Positions 22,497 through 33,823 of a DNA stretch of 64,000 nt are shown in pieces (within the stretch, counting starts at the first letter, position 1; each line of letters starts with the position of its first letter). Both the position numbers and the translations under genes were made by a program. Source of the DNA: Camellia lanceoleosa. Its lineage: Eukaryota; Streptophyta; Magnoliopsida; Ericales; Theaceae. Below the pieces are notes generated by a model. It worked only from the letters and a program-made list of their open reading frames with translations, had not been told where the DNA came from and made no database searches. The stretch spans positions 8,304,580 through 8,368,579 of the forward strand of contig CM045758.1 of NCBI GenBank assembly GCA_025200525.1, read 5' to 3'.

Positions 22497-22890
22497 AATA
22501 TTTAGGATAACTTATATTGATACCCCTTGAGATTTAGTCTAATTATATTTTATTCTCTAACATTTTAAAAATTACATTTTTACCTTATGATTAATAGTCT
22601 CATTTTACAAAACTCCTATTTATATATAACAAAAAAGGGTAACAATTCCTAGTGAAAAAAAAAAAAGTGAAAATTGCATTGAAAAAAAAAATAAAACAAA
22701 GGAAAGGAAAAAAAAAATTTAAAAAGTAAAACAGAGTAAGAAAAGAGAGTGTGCATAAGTTTAATATTTTTATCATGTCTAAATAATTATAATGATCGGA
22801 GGTTAGTATTAGTATAATTTTTCAAATGTTAAGGAGTGATATGTATTAAATCCAAACCCCAAGAAATATAAATATAATTTATCTAAATAT
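22497..22890. mobile_element. Candidate MITE with imperfect terminal inverted repeats
   Basis: The left edge AATATTTAGGATAACTTATA...CCCCTTGAGATTTAG is matched in inverted orientation by the right edge, which reads AATATTTAGATAAATTATA...CTTGGGGTTTGGA on the minus strand. The interior is AT- and A-rich and non-coding. The target duplication is unclear, so the superfamily is unknown. Confidence 0.45.
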
Positions 22891-24020
22891 TATTTATAAT
22901 GATTATGAAAATTTTAAAATATAAAAATTTATAAATATATTTTATAAAAGAAGTTAGTGAAATTTAAAACAGAAGATCACGTTGCTTGATTCTTTATTCC
23001 AAGATACACGTTGCATTTAAATTCTCATCTTACGGCGTGGTGATATGACAAATTAAGTGAATTTTAATTTGTAAGAATTCCACAACGTCCAGTGTGAAAC
23101 ACAGATTTTTCATAGCTAAGGCATGCAATGCAACTAAACAAAGTGAGAAAGCAACGACTGCATTTATTTTATTCATTGACTATTTATCCAATAGATATCA
23201 CATATATTTATTTATTTATTTTTAGGTGGGAAGTTGATGAAACAACAATGTAGCCCGTTATAATTCCTATCAACTAGGCAGGCACTTGCCTACACATTCA
23301 ATGAATGCCAAATTTCAAATCACAAACATGTACAATCACAACAAACAATTAACAGGACAGAGAACATCATAACAATTTAAAAGAGATAATTATAATTTAT
23401 TTTAATATAAAAATTTATATCATATTATTTGATGTAACTTTTGTTTATAATTTATTAGGTAAAAATAATTTTAATAAATTAAAAGAAATTAATTATCTAA
23501 AATTTAAAAAAAAAATATGTTTTTAATTTATACTTTCTAATTTCCAAATTTTAATTTTCAATAAGTCACACCAAACATGACCATAGTAAACTAAAGGGAG
23601 AGAGGTCTTTTCCTCCAACCCCAAATACTCCTCTAAAAACATTTGGAAAAATAACATCTCAGTGGACATTTGAAAATTTAATTACAAATTAATGATAAGG
23701 TATATAAATATTAATAATTAAAATTTTAAATTTTTTTATGAGTTTTTAATAATTTTTTTAAAAACTACCATTGTGTGGTAATGAGCAATACTTTTTTTTT
23801 TTTTTTTGGTTACAAAAAAAAAAAAGAGGAGTGGCTCAAGCTTAACCAGACCCCAATCCCGAGCTAAGAAATTGTTTGAGGCGAAATTTAAGGATGTCAC
23901 GCTGAGAGACAATGGAGGACTTGAATCCAAGTAAAACAGGTTTTGGGTTTCGTCCCTATCCACTGAATCCAACCTCTAGGGGCGATAATGAGTAATGCTA
24001 CATCTATTTAAAATCTTAAC
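22891..24020. other. AT-rich spacer with one older repeat fragment
   Basis: Mostly A/T runs. A non-coding, GC-richer block at about 23815-23990, beside a long T-tract (GGTTACA then A-tract, AGTGGCTCAAGCTTAACCAG, ending CCAACCTCTAGGGGCG), looks like a fragment of a dispersed repeat. I cannot classify it. No gene is seen. Confidence 0.4.
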
Positions 24021-24029
24021 AATCATATT

Positions 24030-24750
24030 AAAAATATGGGAAAATTATTTATAAGTCCTATTAGGGAGACTTGTGCTATATATAGTCCTATTAAAAAACT
24101 TATGTTCCCATAAATCCTGTGGGAAGTTTATTGACACATTTACTCTCAATATTAATTGTTAATATCATAAATAATAGTAAAACCATATATAGGAAATTGA
24201 ATGTTACCATATATCATATCTATATAAACGTAACGTAACGTGACACCTACATAAACGTAACGTAACACCTATGATCTATGATAATATACAATTTCCTATA
24301 TAGGAAATTGCATGTTATCATAGATCATAGATCATATCTACATAAACGTAACGTAACGTGACACTTACATAAAGGTAACGTGACACCATAGATCATATCT
24401 ACATAAAAGTAACGTAACGTGACATATAATTGAATGTTGCCATAGATCATATTTATATGAAACGTAACGTGACACCAACATAAACCAACAATATTTTTAC
24501 ATTCAATTTAAAAAAATAAAAACTCATTAAGTTTGCGAAATGTAACGTGACACGTTACGTTACGTTTATGTAGGTGTCACGTTACGTTACGTTTATATAG
24601 GTGTCACATTACGTTACGTTTATGTAGGACCTTGTGGAATACATTGTTATCTAAATAGGACTTGAGACTCTATAAGAAATTACACAGGACTTAGCCTACC
24701 ATAAGTGTCTGAAAAATGACTTCTAAATAAGTCTCCCTAAAAATATACAT
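24030..24750. mobile_element. Inverted-repeat element filled with GTAACGTAACGTGACAC repeats
   Basis: The left part holds GGGAAAATTATTTATAAGTCCTA and TTAGGGAGACTTG. The right part holds AAGTCTCCCTAAAAAT in inverted orientation, which suggests terminal inverted repeats. Between them, ACGTAACGTGACAC-type repeats occur in one orientation (about 24225-24475) and inverted (about 24540-24630), so the single strand could form a long imperfect hairpin. A second palindrome, ATTTCCTATATAGGAAAT (about 24290-24308), lies inside. No coding frame is seen. The left end resembles the left end of the 37271 element. Confidence 0.5.
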
Positions 24751-24962
24751 GTCCAAACATCATTAGAAGTTTAAATGTCATTATTTTTTTGAAAACAATC
24801 ACATTTGGCGTCTTGTATTTTTAATAAATTTTTTAATAAGATTATTAATATGTGTAGAATTATTTGTGTGGTAATTTCCCTCAAAACATTTTAGATTAAC
24901 AATGTAGTACACGTGGATAATGATTATTACAAATGAGAGTATCCTATTGGAAGTTAGAAAAC

Positions 24963-24967
24963 GATAT
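24963..24967 (+). repeat. E4 target site duplication, left (GATAT)
   Basis: GATAT before the TGTTGG start of the left outer LTR is repeated at 34480-34484 after the right outer LTR. The whole 24968-34479 block therefore behaves as a single insertion, or as one insertion later altered internally. Confidence 0.9.
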
Positions 24968-25576
24968 TGTTGGCTTATTTTTCCTACGAAGGAAAATATT
25001 ATAAATGCGAGCGTACTAGTAAGAATTGAAAAATCCTTACAGATTAAATTCAAGCCAATTATCAAGCGATTGTGTTGACGGTTCTTTTGCCTCAACAAAG
25101 AGGACTTCAAAATTGCCAAAGTGTAGAGAAAAGAAAAATTAAAGAAGAAAGGGAGATAGAGAAAGACGATTGAGTGAACAATCAAAGTAATAATTACTTA
25201 CCTCTACTCCAATGCTTCGAAATGAAAGTGCTGAAAATAAATGCTTCGAAATATAAATCTATGTTAAACTATTCCTAAGATAAGGAAAATGACAAGAAAT
25301 ATTGAAATCAATTGTCTTTGATTTAAGTTCTGGATATATTACAATATAGCCATTAATGGCTATTTATAAAGGAAAAAATACAGCAATAACCACTTAGTAA
25401 CTACCCATTTCTTCAATCTTCATTCTTGTCTTGCCATGTATCCTTCCACTCATCCACTTTGTCCTTCATATTCTCCATCATCTCTATAACTTCTTTTAAC
25501 TTCCAAATGAATAAGAGGATGCCACGTGTCCTGCAATTATATAAATAATAAAAATTGCAGATTTATGGTGATAACA
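24968..25576 (-). mobile_element. E4 LTR-A, 3' copy, 609 bp
   Basis: It runs TGTTGGCTTATTTTTCC ... GGTGATAACA on +. It is nearly identical to 33846-34479, apart from a roughly 25-bp length difference around GCTTCGAAATGAAAGTG. A TATA-like TTTATAAATAG lies on the minus strand at about 25362-25372. The ORF at 24799-25185 crosses the LTR edge and is a chance frame. Confidence 0.92.
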
Positions 25577-25590
25577 TTACCCCCCGCGGC
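25577..25590 (-). promoter_or_regulatory. E4 polypurine tract next to LTR-A
   Basis: It reads GCCGCGGGGGGTAA on the minus strand, directly before the LTR start TGTTATCACC. It is nearly the same as the tract beside LTR-B (27984). Confidence 0.75.
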
Positions 25591-25875
25591 CCTTAAAAAT
25601 GATATTTATGTGAATTTTTGAAGGACCGAACCAAGCATATAACTAATCTAAGTAACAAAGTGCTTCGAATGATATAATAACACCAATAAGGTGCTTCAAA
25701 TGAGTATGAAATTATAACTAGATGACCAATAACAAGCTTCGAAGGTGGTATAAAAAACCAAATTCATCGTTCGAAGGTCTTGCGGCACAATTTTGAAGGA
25801 ACAACATCACCCCTCGAAGGTTTGAAGCATTGATATAGGATGATGATACTTACAATGAAGTTTCAAGGTTAGGCT
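25591..25875 (-). other. E4 3' untranslated sequence
   Basis: Non-coding sequence rich in TTCGAA-type strings (GCTTCGAAT, TTCGAAGG) that leads into the tandem array. Confidence 0.5.
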
Positions 25876-26275
25876 TGACGCTTCAAATGTTTCTTCGAAG
25901 CTTTATACCGTTTCGAAGGTGAAGTAATCAACCTTTGAAACAACTCTTGATGCTTCGAATGTATCTTCAAAGCTTTATACAGTTTCGAAGGTGAAGTAAT
26001 CAACCTTCGAAACAACTCTTGATGCTTCGAATGTATCTTCAAAGCTTTATATAGTTTCGAAGGTGAAGTAATCAACCTTCGAAATAACTCTTGATGCTTC
26101 GAATGTATCTTCAAAGCTTTATATAGTTTCGAAGGTGAAGTAATCAACCTTCGAAACAATTCTTGATGCTTCGAATGTATCTGCAAAGCTTTGTACAGCT
26201 TCGAAGGCGAAGTAATCAACCTTCGAAACAACTCTTGATTCTTCGAATGTATCTTCGATGCTTTGACTGTGTACA
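25876..26275 (-). repeat. E4 tandem array of 72-bp units
   Basis: About 5.5 copies of a 72-bp unit with GCTTCGAATGTATCTTC, AAAGCTTTATA and TTTCGAAGGTGAAGTAATC start near 25879, 25951, 26023, 26095, 26168 and 26240. Because 72 is a multiple of three, a minus-strand frame stays open and gives a 24-residue repeat (core ELFRRLITSPSKLYKAL). Each unit carries two or three TTCGAA palindromes. Its position inside the 3' LTR fits the variable 3' region of Tat/Ogre elements. I do not treat the open frame as a gene. Confidence 0.9.
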
Positions 26276-26365
26276 TACAAACAATTGGCCATCAATTTGA
26301 AAAGATAAGCCATTCTTAACCACTTATTTAAATGCATAGGCTTTTTCTAGCCAAATTCATGCATT

Positions 26366-27184
26366 TTAAATGGTCATCCCTTGTTCTAGTGCTTCGAACT
26401 CATAAGAACAATTTGTTAATTTTATTAGCCACATCATTAGAATTATATTTTGATGTGAACCACAAATCCAAAAAGGATTTTGAACACCAAAAGTCATGGT
26501 ATAGTGTGACCATGAAAATTCATACTTTTTGACATTGTCAAAAATTTTGAATTCATAAACAGTGGCTTGTTCATCATTCTTGACCATGTTTGTTTTAAAA
26601 ACAAAACTTTCGCCGAAATAATTTTCATAATTATTTAGTAAAGTGGGTTGTTTTTCCAAGTTAGCCATTAATGGCTTATGAAAATCACCCATAAATATGT
26701 TATTTTCATGACTTGACTCTCTAAAATTTGGTTCTTGGACCTCCCGAGTCATACATGGAACATCATCTTTAGCCAAATTTGGCTCAAGAACATGCTCTTT
26801 CGTTGTGTTAATTTTATAACTTGGCTCTTTAAAAACGGACTCTTGAACCCCCCGAGCCATTGATGAAATCAACTCTTTGCTTTTGCTATTTTCAACTATG
26901 GAAAAATTCTGAAAAAATTCACCAATTTCGGCCACTAAAGCCTCAGTTAAAGACTTGGTAGTGAGAGTTGATAACTCATCATTCTATTGGCGAATTTCCA
27001 TATCAAGTAGATGAATTTCTCTAATTAAATTGTGTCTTTTTTCTTCCACCAAATAATATTGTAATGGATGAAAGTTTATTTCATCAAGAAAATGGATCTC
27101 TTCTTGAAGATCCAAAATTTTTCTTTCAAGCCAATATATTTCGAATTGACAAGTTCGAATGGCGAAATCCAAATTGTTTGTCAT
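26366..27184 (-). pseudogene. E4 leader ORF (unassigned) next to the LTR-B primer site
   Basis: One minus-strand frame of about 270 codons begins 16 bp inside the primer site and is broken by a single TAG (from CAG) at about 26984. The N-terminus (LDFAIRTCQFEIYWLERKILDLQEEIHFLDEI) looks like a coiled coil. The rest is polar, with the motif MARGVQESVFKEPS and a weaker echo, MTREVQEPNFRESS. The same motif (MARGVQTPVYRKP) stands in the E4 gag frame near 32850, which suggests a shared origin. I do not recognise a family. It is probably a Gag-related or accessory protein of the element. Confidence 0.5.
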
Positions 27185-27199
27185 TTCTTACACTTGGCT

Positions 27200-27217
27200 G
27201 TCCCACTGGGCGTGCCA
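27200..27217 (-). promoter_or_regulatory. Primer binding site of LTR-B
   Basis: On + it reads GTCCCACTGGGCGTGCCA, the form of a tRNA 3' end with CCA. It differs from the LTR-A site at 33824 by one base (ACT versus ACC). The tRNA cannot be named with certainty from memory. Confidence 0.8.
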
Positions 27218-27221
27218 AAAA

Positions 27222-27983
27222 TGTTGGCTTTTTGGCTGTTCGAAGGTTATTTTTGTAAATGCGAGCGTGCCAGCAAGGATCAATCAGTCCTTACAGAAAT
27301 TATAATTGCCAACCAATTATCAAACGATTGTGTTTTAGTTCTTTCAGCCTCAATGAAGAGGACTTTTACTGGTGGCTTGACTTAGGAGAAATTAAGAGGA
27401 ATAACAGTTAATATGAAGAACAATGGAAGCATTTCATTAAAATGAACACTTACAATGATCAGAACTCAGCCTCGAAGAGATTTACAGTGACGATCTACTT
27501 GAAACTACTCATATAAAATCGAAGTGCAGAACAAGTATTTAAAGTACAAGAAAGGTAAAGACTAGAAATGTAAAAAACTGGAAAATAAAATATGTAGAGT
27601 AAGACTGGTTTGTATGATCTGAGTCTGGGGGTTTTTCTGGGGACTTCCTTGCTATTTATACTCCTCAAGGATGACCATCGAATTACACTTCAAACCGTTG
27701 AACCGCTCCTCCATGATTGCTGATCATGCTGCCTTAGAAGTAGTTCCACTACGACTTTTCTTGCAATTGAACTTCCTTCTTGTATTTGAATTTGAATATG
27801 AGCAACCGTTGAACATGCCATCTTGTATTTCTTTAATGATCCGGTGCTACTCAGATCAAGTGAGAACCAATTTTTACTGCCACGTATACGATCAATATCG
27901 AAGACTTGAGTAGTCTCCCCACACTACCCTTGCTTTGCCACGTGTCGAACTGTAATTGGCTTTTACAAAATGTGTAGCCAACA
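27222..27983 (-). mobile_element. E4 inner LTR-B, 762 bp
   Basis: It begins TGTTGGCTTTTTGG and ends GTAGCCAACA, with 7-bp inverted ends TGTTGGC/GCCAACA. It shares its first bases and a GCGAGCGTGCCAGYAAG-type segment with LTR-A, but is otherwise clearly diverged and longer. It is flanked by a primer site on its left and a purine tract on its right, which is the junction expected between two head-to-tail elements or in an element derived from a one-LTR circle. The ORF at 27671-27913 is a chance frame. Confidence 0.85.
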
Positions 27984-27996
27984 TTACCCCCCGCAC
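27984..27996 (-). promoter_or_regulatory. Polypurine tract of LTR-B
   Basis: GTGCGGGGGGTAA on the minus strand, abutting the LTR-B start. It defines the right-hand unit (gag side) as ending in LTR-B. Confidence 0.75.
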
Positions 27997-28165
27997 TAAT
28001 ATACCCAATACTTGGTGATATTAGTGGATCACAGGTTTTCCCGCGCTTTTGAAATGTGCATAGAGTCTATCTTCTGGAAACACAACCGTCATCTCTTTGG
28101 TGATAATCTGCATTAACTCTTTTCAATTTGTTGAACGTCCTAATACCTTAGCTTTCGATCAGACT

Positions 28166-29614
28166 ATGGCTGAATCAATTTCCCTTTCTATTGATCAAGC
28201 ACACGAAGAGCCATTGAGTAATGTTGTTTCCCCTCGAAAGAACCTCCACCCATTCATTAGCCACCTTTACCCACCTTTCTATATTCAGGTCATGGAAGCC
28301 TTTGCAAATTACCAACCTTTGGACTACAAACACATTGTCCCTAATCCTTCGATTCAACAAGTCACAGACACAGATACAAGAAGTTCTTCCTCTGACTCCC
28401 CTTTGTACCTTGAACGAACTGCTCTCAAACCTTTGATTTGGCAAGTTGCAAGTATGGACTTAGGAAACTCTTCTTCACAAAATTCTGCATGGGATGAAAC
28501 TATAACTTCTTCGTCTTCTGGGGGTTCTGGCTGGACAAGCTGGTCAACTCCTGAGACTTATGATTTGAGGGAACGAATCAACCATCATTTTGTAGAGTTT
28601 ATTGACCCTTTGGAGTTTCCTCCCTATGCTCGAAGTTCAGTAGTCTACCCTTACGTACCCATTGACCTTCGACGTAGTTTGGAGGAAAATCTTTTTGTGG
28701 CATGGTATACATCCTCCATGCCTACCAGGACAGTGTTTGCTACCCAACGTTCAGAAGAAGTTCAAGGGTACCATTCATCCTTCTTAGCCAAAAAGGCGAA
28801 GATTTGCTCTTCTGACTGGCTTGACTATATTAATGCCTTTGTTCCTTCCAGTCCTGTGTCATCTTCCATAATAGAAGCATCCACACCTTCTTCTTCACCC
28901 TCTGAAAAAGAAACATCTGCTCCTTCTTCTTCACCTTCTGAAGCAGAACAATCTGCCCCTTCTTTATCAACCCTTTCCTGGATAGAAAAACTGAGGCTTG
29001 CCCTCCCCATGAACGAAATCATTACACCTTACAAACCTCCATCAATCCCTACTCCCGTTGAGCGGAAAGAGGCTCAACTTCTGCTTGCAGCTTTCTCTCA
29101 CTTGCCCTTCAATGTTCTTGAAGACGACGTTCCTTTCAAGAACTTTCGATGGGCTTGTGACATTTTGACTAGGGGTCATATTCTTAACCCCATTGCCCAA
29201 GCAGAACTTCATATGTTCCTTGACCAACTCCCAGTGCTTCTCTACTGGTATCGAAATTCCAAGGTTACTACACAATCTTTGGACCAACTTTCGTCTCTTC
29301 GAATTCAAGCCCAATACGAAGCAGAGAATTTTATCGAAGACTTCGATGATTTCAAGAATAAAGCTTCTGCGTATTGGGATGATTTGGTCCTAGATGAAGT
29401 GGAACAACGATTGAGAGAAGAAGCATTCGAAATAAAGGCTGAAGAGCTCTACTATGAAGTGAGAGCACACCAACTTATACAGCCAACATTAGAAGAAATA
29501 GAAGACATAATAAAGGCAGAACAGAAATTTATTGATCACTGTTGGATCAAATTTCATGATCTTGTCATTTATTCTATTCCTTGCTTTTATGAGCTTGAAT
29601 TCGTACCCAGATAG
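28166..29614 (+). CDS. Intact 482-aa antisense ORF within E4 (aORF-like), function unknown
   Basis: An uninterrupted plus-strand frame runs opposite to the element's gag. The first ATG is at 28166, and the open frame extends upstream to 28097 without ATG. The protein starts MAESISLSIDQAHEEP. It is acidic, has a Ser/Pro-rich low-complexity stretch with two similar repeats (SSSPSEKETSAP / SSSPSEAEQSAP, about residues 235-270), and a helical, Glu-rich C-terminal half ending near FYELEFVPR. No transmembrane segment or known catalytic motif is visible and I do not recognise a family. Tat-lineage Ty3/gypsy elements are known to carry extra ORFs, some antisense, between pol and the 3' LTR, and this position fits. 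Its integrity next to a broken gag is notable. Confidence 0.6.
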   Translation: MAESISLSIDQAHEEPLSNVVSPRKNLHPFISHLYPPFYIQVMEAFANYQPLDYKHIVPNPSIQQVTDTDTRSSSSDSPLYLERTALKPLIWQVASMDLGNSSSQNSAWDETITSSSSGGSGWTSWSTPETYDLRERINHHFVEFIDPLEFPPYARSSVVYPYVPIDLRRSLEENLFVAWYTSSMPTRTVFATQRSEEVQGYHSSFLAKKAKICSSDWLDYINAFVPSSPVSSSIIEASTPSSSPSEKETSAPSSSPSEAEQSAPSLSTLSWIEKLRLALPMNEIITPYKPPSIPTPVERKEAQLLLAAFSHLPFNVLEDDVPFKNFRWACDILTRGHILNPIAQAELHMFLDQLPVLLYWYRNSKVTTQSLDQLSSLRIQAQYEAENFIEDFDDFKNKASAYWDDLVLDEVEQRLREEAFEIKAEELYYEVRAHQLIQPTLEEIEDIIKAEQKFIDHCWIKFHDLVIYSIPCFYELEFVPR

Positions 29615-32223
29615 GGTCATTTGATGTAATTGCTTTGGCCTCAAATATAAATAGAATTCCCCATTTGGCATTGTTTGACCTTTTTTCCATTTGCCTTTAA
29701 GAGCCAATTTAGAGCTTTGAACTGAATAAACTCATTCTTTGAATCTGGACTCAATTGTTTTTAATGAAACACTAAAAGGAACCAATAAGTCTTTTTCCAA
29801 TTTATGGAGTAAAGTTGACAATTCTGGCTGACATCATCTAGAATTAGTGCTTCGAATACAACCTTATCCCTCGAATACAGACCCAATCAATTTCCAATAA
29901 GGATGTTGGGATGAATCCTCCAATTTATGGATTATGATCGTCAACTTTTGTTAATTCTTGTTCAGAATTGGTGCTTCGAATTTAACAATCCTTTTCCCTA
30001 AAGCCTGTTTTAATCATAACCAAAATATAGTCATGGTTAATACTGACTAGTCTTGCAACAGTCCATACTTTCAACAATATGGAAATTGCCCTTGGGGTAT
30101 ACTGTTTTAACCAAACCAATCAATTCTTTGTATATATACAAACCAACTATTGGTTTAGATGTTTTGAACAGTAATTCTCATCCTTAAAGAATTCTAAATT
30201 TTGCTTTGAAGGCCGTTATTTTCATTAATAACCCGCAAACACCTTTGAAGTAGACCAATGCTCGAGCATTCTAGCATCTTTAAGTATGTAGTATGCTTCG
30301 AAGCCGGCTTCTGTATTTCGAAGCCGTTGTTGTTTGATTTTTGGCACCAAAATTTGGCTTCAAAGCCAAATACCCTACTTCGAAGCTAGTCTTAGTATCT
30401 GGGTTGTGTTCTTTCCCTCCAAAAATATCAATTTGAAGGAAACTCTTCGTATTCGTACTTTTTAGTACTTAACGACTTACGCAATATATTTTTCAGACAC
30501 AAAGGCTTTTAAGACCCTCTTGTTTCGTGTTCTGAAATCACTTGCTTCTTTTAACACACAAACCCTACCGATCCTCTAGTAACCCTCTCTTTCTCCATGG
30601 ATCCTTTCTCGTTGAAAGTGTCCGCTGGCGACAGCATCCTCTATGCTGCATTCTGGCACTTCGTTGCTACCTGATTCTTTTGAAGGATCTTTCTCAACTG
30701 GTCCTTCAGCCAGAAATGTTTGCTCAGCCATGAAGGCTTCGAACATTTCTTCCTCTGCCATTTCCTTCTTTTGGCTTTTGCCAATCTCTTCTTCCGTCTC
30801 GCTGTCACTTTCCATTAGAGCTTTCTCCAACCCTGCTAAGCTAGCCCTCTCTCTGGCCTTTAGTTCAGAATGAACCTTGGCCAATTGTTCTCTGCTGCCA
30901 ACCAGTCTGTTCTGTGGACTTGGCTTTGGGGCATGGTCTGGCTTTGGATTCTTCTTTTCTTCTGTCTTTACTAGTGAAGAACTCGCTCCACTTTCTTTCA
31001 GATCTTGCTGGTACTGGGTGTACCTACACTGAATTTTCCTCCTCTATGACCTTGAAATAACTGGGACCATATATGGCTCCTTTGTCTTTAGGTGTTTAAG
31101 CAATACCCAATTGTTCGGAGCCACCAATGGAGGTTTGACCATCCTGCCTTGGTTTCCAACATCCTTTTGGGCAGGCACTTCCCTAGGTTTGTTCTACATT
31201 ACAAACCAATCTGGGACCCCAGGTACCCATGAACTTATTGACTCAGATGTTGAGCTGCTTTTTTCAACCTTCGAAGCCATTTTCGAAGCTGGCTGTGAAG
31301 GTAAGTGTTTGGCTCTGACTTCATGTTTCGAGCCTGATTCAGACCTTCGATGCAGATAACCACTTTCTGTCCTACGTGAGGTGGGTCTAGGGGGCCAATC
31401 CCTAGCTTTGATCCCATGAAATGAGCCTCTCTCCAATCTTCTTTCAGAATGATGGCTCTCCATTCTGTAATAGTTAGGTGGCCTAGATTCATGCAAGGGT
31501 CTCTTGCCTTTAACATGCATTCTGTCCATTGCAGGCTTAACCACTGATAGTCGTTGCCTATCACTAGCCGGACATGGCCTTTGTTGTAAGCGTTGGTTGA
31601 CTTAGGACGTCTCTGAACATCCCTGTAGTATTGCTTCCCATCAATTGGAAGCCCCTTCAACCATTTATAACTTAATCTGCACTCGACACATCCTTCGACA
31701 TACCGCTTCCAAGGAATCATCATCCACTACTTCTTCATCAGAATGTTCCTTCTGACGTGAGAAGCCATGTCCAATGGTGGGTTTCCAAGGTCCTTCTTGG
31801 TAGTCGTTCGTTGGCAATATGCATCTCGCACATTGACCTCTTTCAACTCTTGTAGAGATAGATTCGAAGTTTGGTACAACCACATTAGTTGTGCTCTTCC
31901 AACTTTTGGAAACGAGTTCTTGTCAATCCCCATGACCTTCTCTCGCCTTGGCCGGAAATTTCAAACTCCTTCAATTTGCTCTTGGATCCTGTCTCGAAAA
32001 ACAATGCGCTTTTAGTCGAGTGAGACCAAGAGTTATGCCATTTACAATATATTTCCTTAAGTTCATCCGAGATGGCGCTTTTACTCCTTTAGGTAACTTA
32101 AGGAAGTTGGCATAAGCAAATGATCAAATATGTCATCTGCTTTTGTTAAATCGAAAGAGTATTTTCTATGAAAATCTTTCTTTTAAACCGCCGTCAATTG
32201 TTGTATCCTTATGAATCAATGCT
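29615..32223 (-). pseudogene. E4 degenerate region between gag and the antisense ORF
   Basis: Several minus-strand pieces stay open for 70-160 codons (for example 31194-31544, 31235-31723 and 30576-30884) in different frames. They are rich in Arg/Ser or Glu and have no protease, RT, RNase H or integrase motif. They probably represent the C-terminal part of a gag-like protein and accessory coding sequence, broken by indels. On +, 30540-30610 looks like a leader followed by an ATG, but its frame closes quickly. TTCGAA-type strings are frequent here as in the rest of E4. Confidence 0.4.
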
Positions 32224-33779
32224 TCACAGACATGTGTTTTTGCCCACAATCTCTGCCAGATCGATCTCATAATTAGGATCTCTATAATATGTCTTATACG
32301 ACGCATTATTTCGATCTTGTTCCTCCTCTAGTAATGCTTCGTATCTAGACACCTTATAGGTCGATTCCACCAAATCTGAATTGATTGAGTCAAACTTCTT
32401 TCGAAGCCTGAACTCTAGTTCGTTTTGAGCCAATCTTACAAATTCTGATTTTGGCAGGATGACTCTACATTTATTTCGAGCCCTTTTAAATCTGGCGACA
32501 AACTGAGTAGCCTTTTCTTCAGGCCTTTGACTCAATCTAGCCAAGTTCCATAGAAACCTCTCGCTCGATTGAAGAACTGCATGAAATGCCTCTTCCATTT
32601 GTTGCCAATTTTGAATGGAGCAGTGTAAGGTTGATGTACCATACAAACGCTCCTCCAGTTAGAGAATTTGGGAATAATCTTAGTTTCATAAAGTCATGAT
32701 TAGTAAATTCACCGCATTGAGCAGCAAACCTAGCAATATGCTCTATTGTTGACTGATTTCCAGTCCCATAGAAAAGGGTAAAATCTGGTATCCTGAACCC
32801 CCTTGGGTATTCATGTACCCTATCCACCCATTCTGGGTATGGTTTTCTGTATACAGGAGTCTGGACCCCCCGAGCCATCGGTCCACACATCTCCCTAACA
32901 ATATCAGCAATTTGGTCCCTAGGGACCATATTTTGTGCCTGTTGAACCACTACTGGAGGGATAAACACAGGATTTGGTGGACAAACTTGTGCTTGCGGTC
33001 CTCTTGGTCCATAAGGTGGTACATTTGGGACTGGTTGCCCCTGTGGTGGTGCAAAGTTGTCAGTGTGGGTAACCCTTTGAGCCCGTCTGCGAAAGGTCTC
33101 ATGAAGGTCCTGGGACAGGTGTTGTGTCCCTTCCATTTGCAAGCCAACCTTCCAACCCCCTGGGTATAAATTCGAATAAGGGATTATTATACCCCCTAGT
33201 GCCAGGTATGGCTTTGAACATGGGATTTGTAGCCATTCTTACGCCAGTTTCTTGTACTTGGCCAGATCCACCAACTTGTATGGTTTCATTGTTAAGTACC
33301 GAGGCATTTTGGCCTGCTATAGGCCTCGAAATGGGTTCATTCCAAGACTGAGGTGATGGTCTTTCATAGTTTTGATTACTAGTTTGACCATTAGAATGTC
33401 CATTAACTTGCATAGGCTGTTTGTCTCTAGCTAATATTTGCTGAGGGACATTTAAAACTTCCTGTGTGTGTCTTGTGTTTGTTGGTTGGTGGTTATTCAT
33501 TCAATCCAAAAAGGATGTTGCCCACCTTTCCATTGTGTTCATTAATTGTTGTCCCATAGCATCTACTAAGCCATCCCATGGATTGGTTGGCTGAATAGAT
33601 GGAACAGTGGATGGTCCAATTCCTTGGCTTTGTCCAATATTATGAACATATGGTTCTTGTCCCGAAGTATTGGTCTGTTCGACCATAGGTTCGGATAACA
33701 TGGGAGTTTCCACAGGATGTGTTACCACATTATCCTCTGGATTAGGTATTTCTACCTCTCCTTCTACACCTTCTTCCAA
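32224..33779 (-). pseudogene. E4 gag, frameshifted
   Basis: The minus strand encodes a Tat/Ogre-type Gag in three frames. From the N-terminus: MEEGVEGEVEIPNPEDN (33779), a TGA after WATSFLD (from CGA), NNHQPTNTRHTQEV, a frameshift near 33140, then GTQHLSQDLHETFRRR, PYPEWVDRVHEYPRGFRIPDF, HIARFAAQCGEF and KLRLFPNSLTGGAFVWYINL. A second frameshift near 32640 leads to NWQQMEEAFHAV, QFVARFKRARNKC and LEFRLRKKF, a typical capsid C-terminal part. The order matches Gag of this lineage. At least two frameshifts and one stop make it non-functional. Confidence 0.82.
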
Positions 33780-33823
33780 GCGTTCATTTTCTCCTTGTCG
33801 TCTTCATCTAGCCATTTTAATTA

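Noticed and set aside
20631..24000. Possible small host genes in the AT-rich spacer
   Set aside because: The ORFs are short and A/T-driven, with no recognisable domain, no codon bias and no plausible exon structure.
25869..26276. A 135-codon repeat protein (24-residue unit) on the minus strand
   Set aside because: The 72-bp unit length keeps the frame open by itself. It lies in the 3' untranslated part of an LTR element, and no start context or other evidence supports translation.
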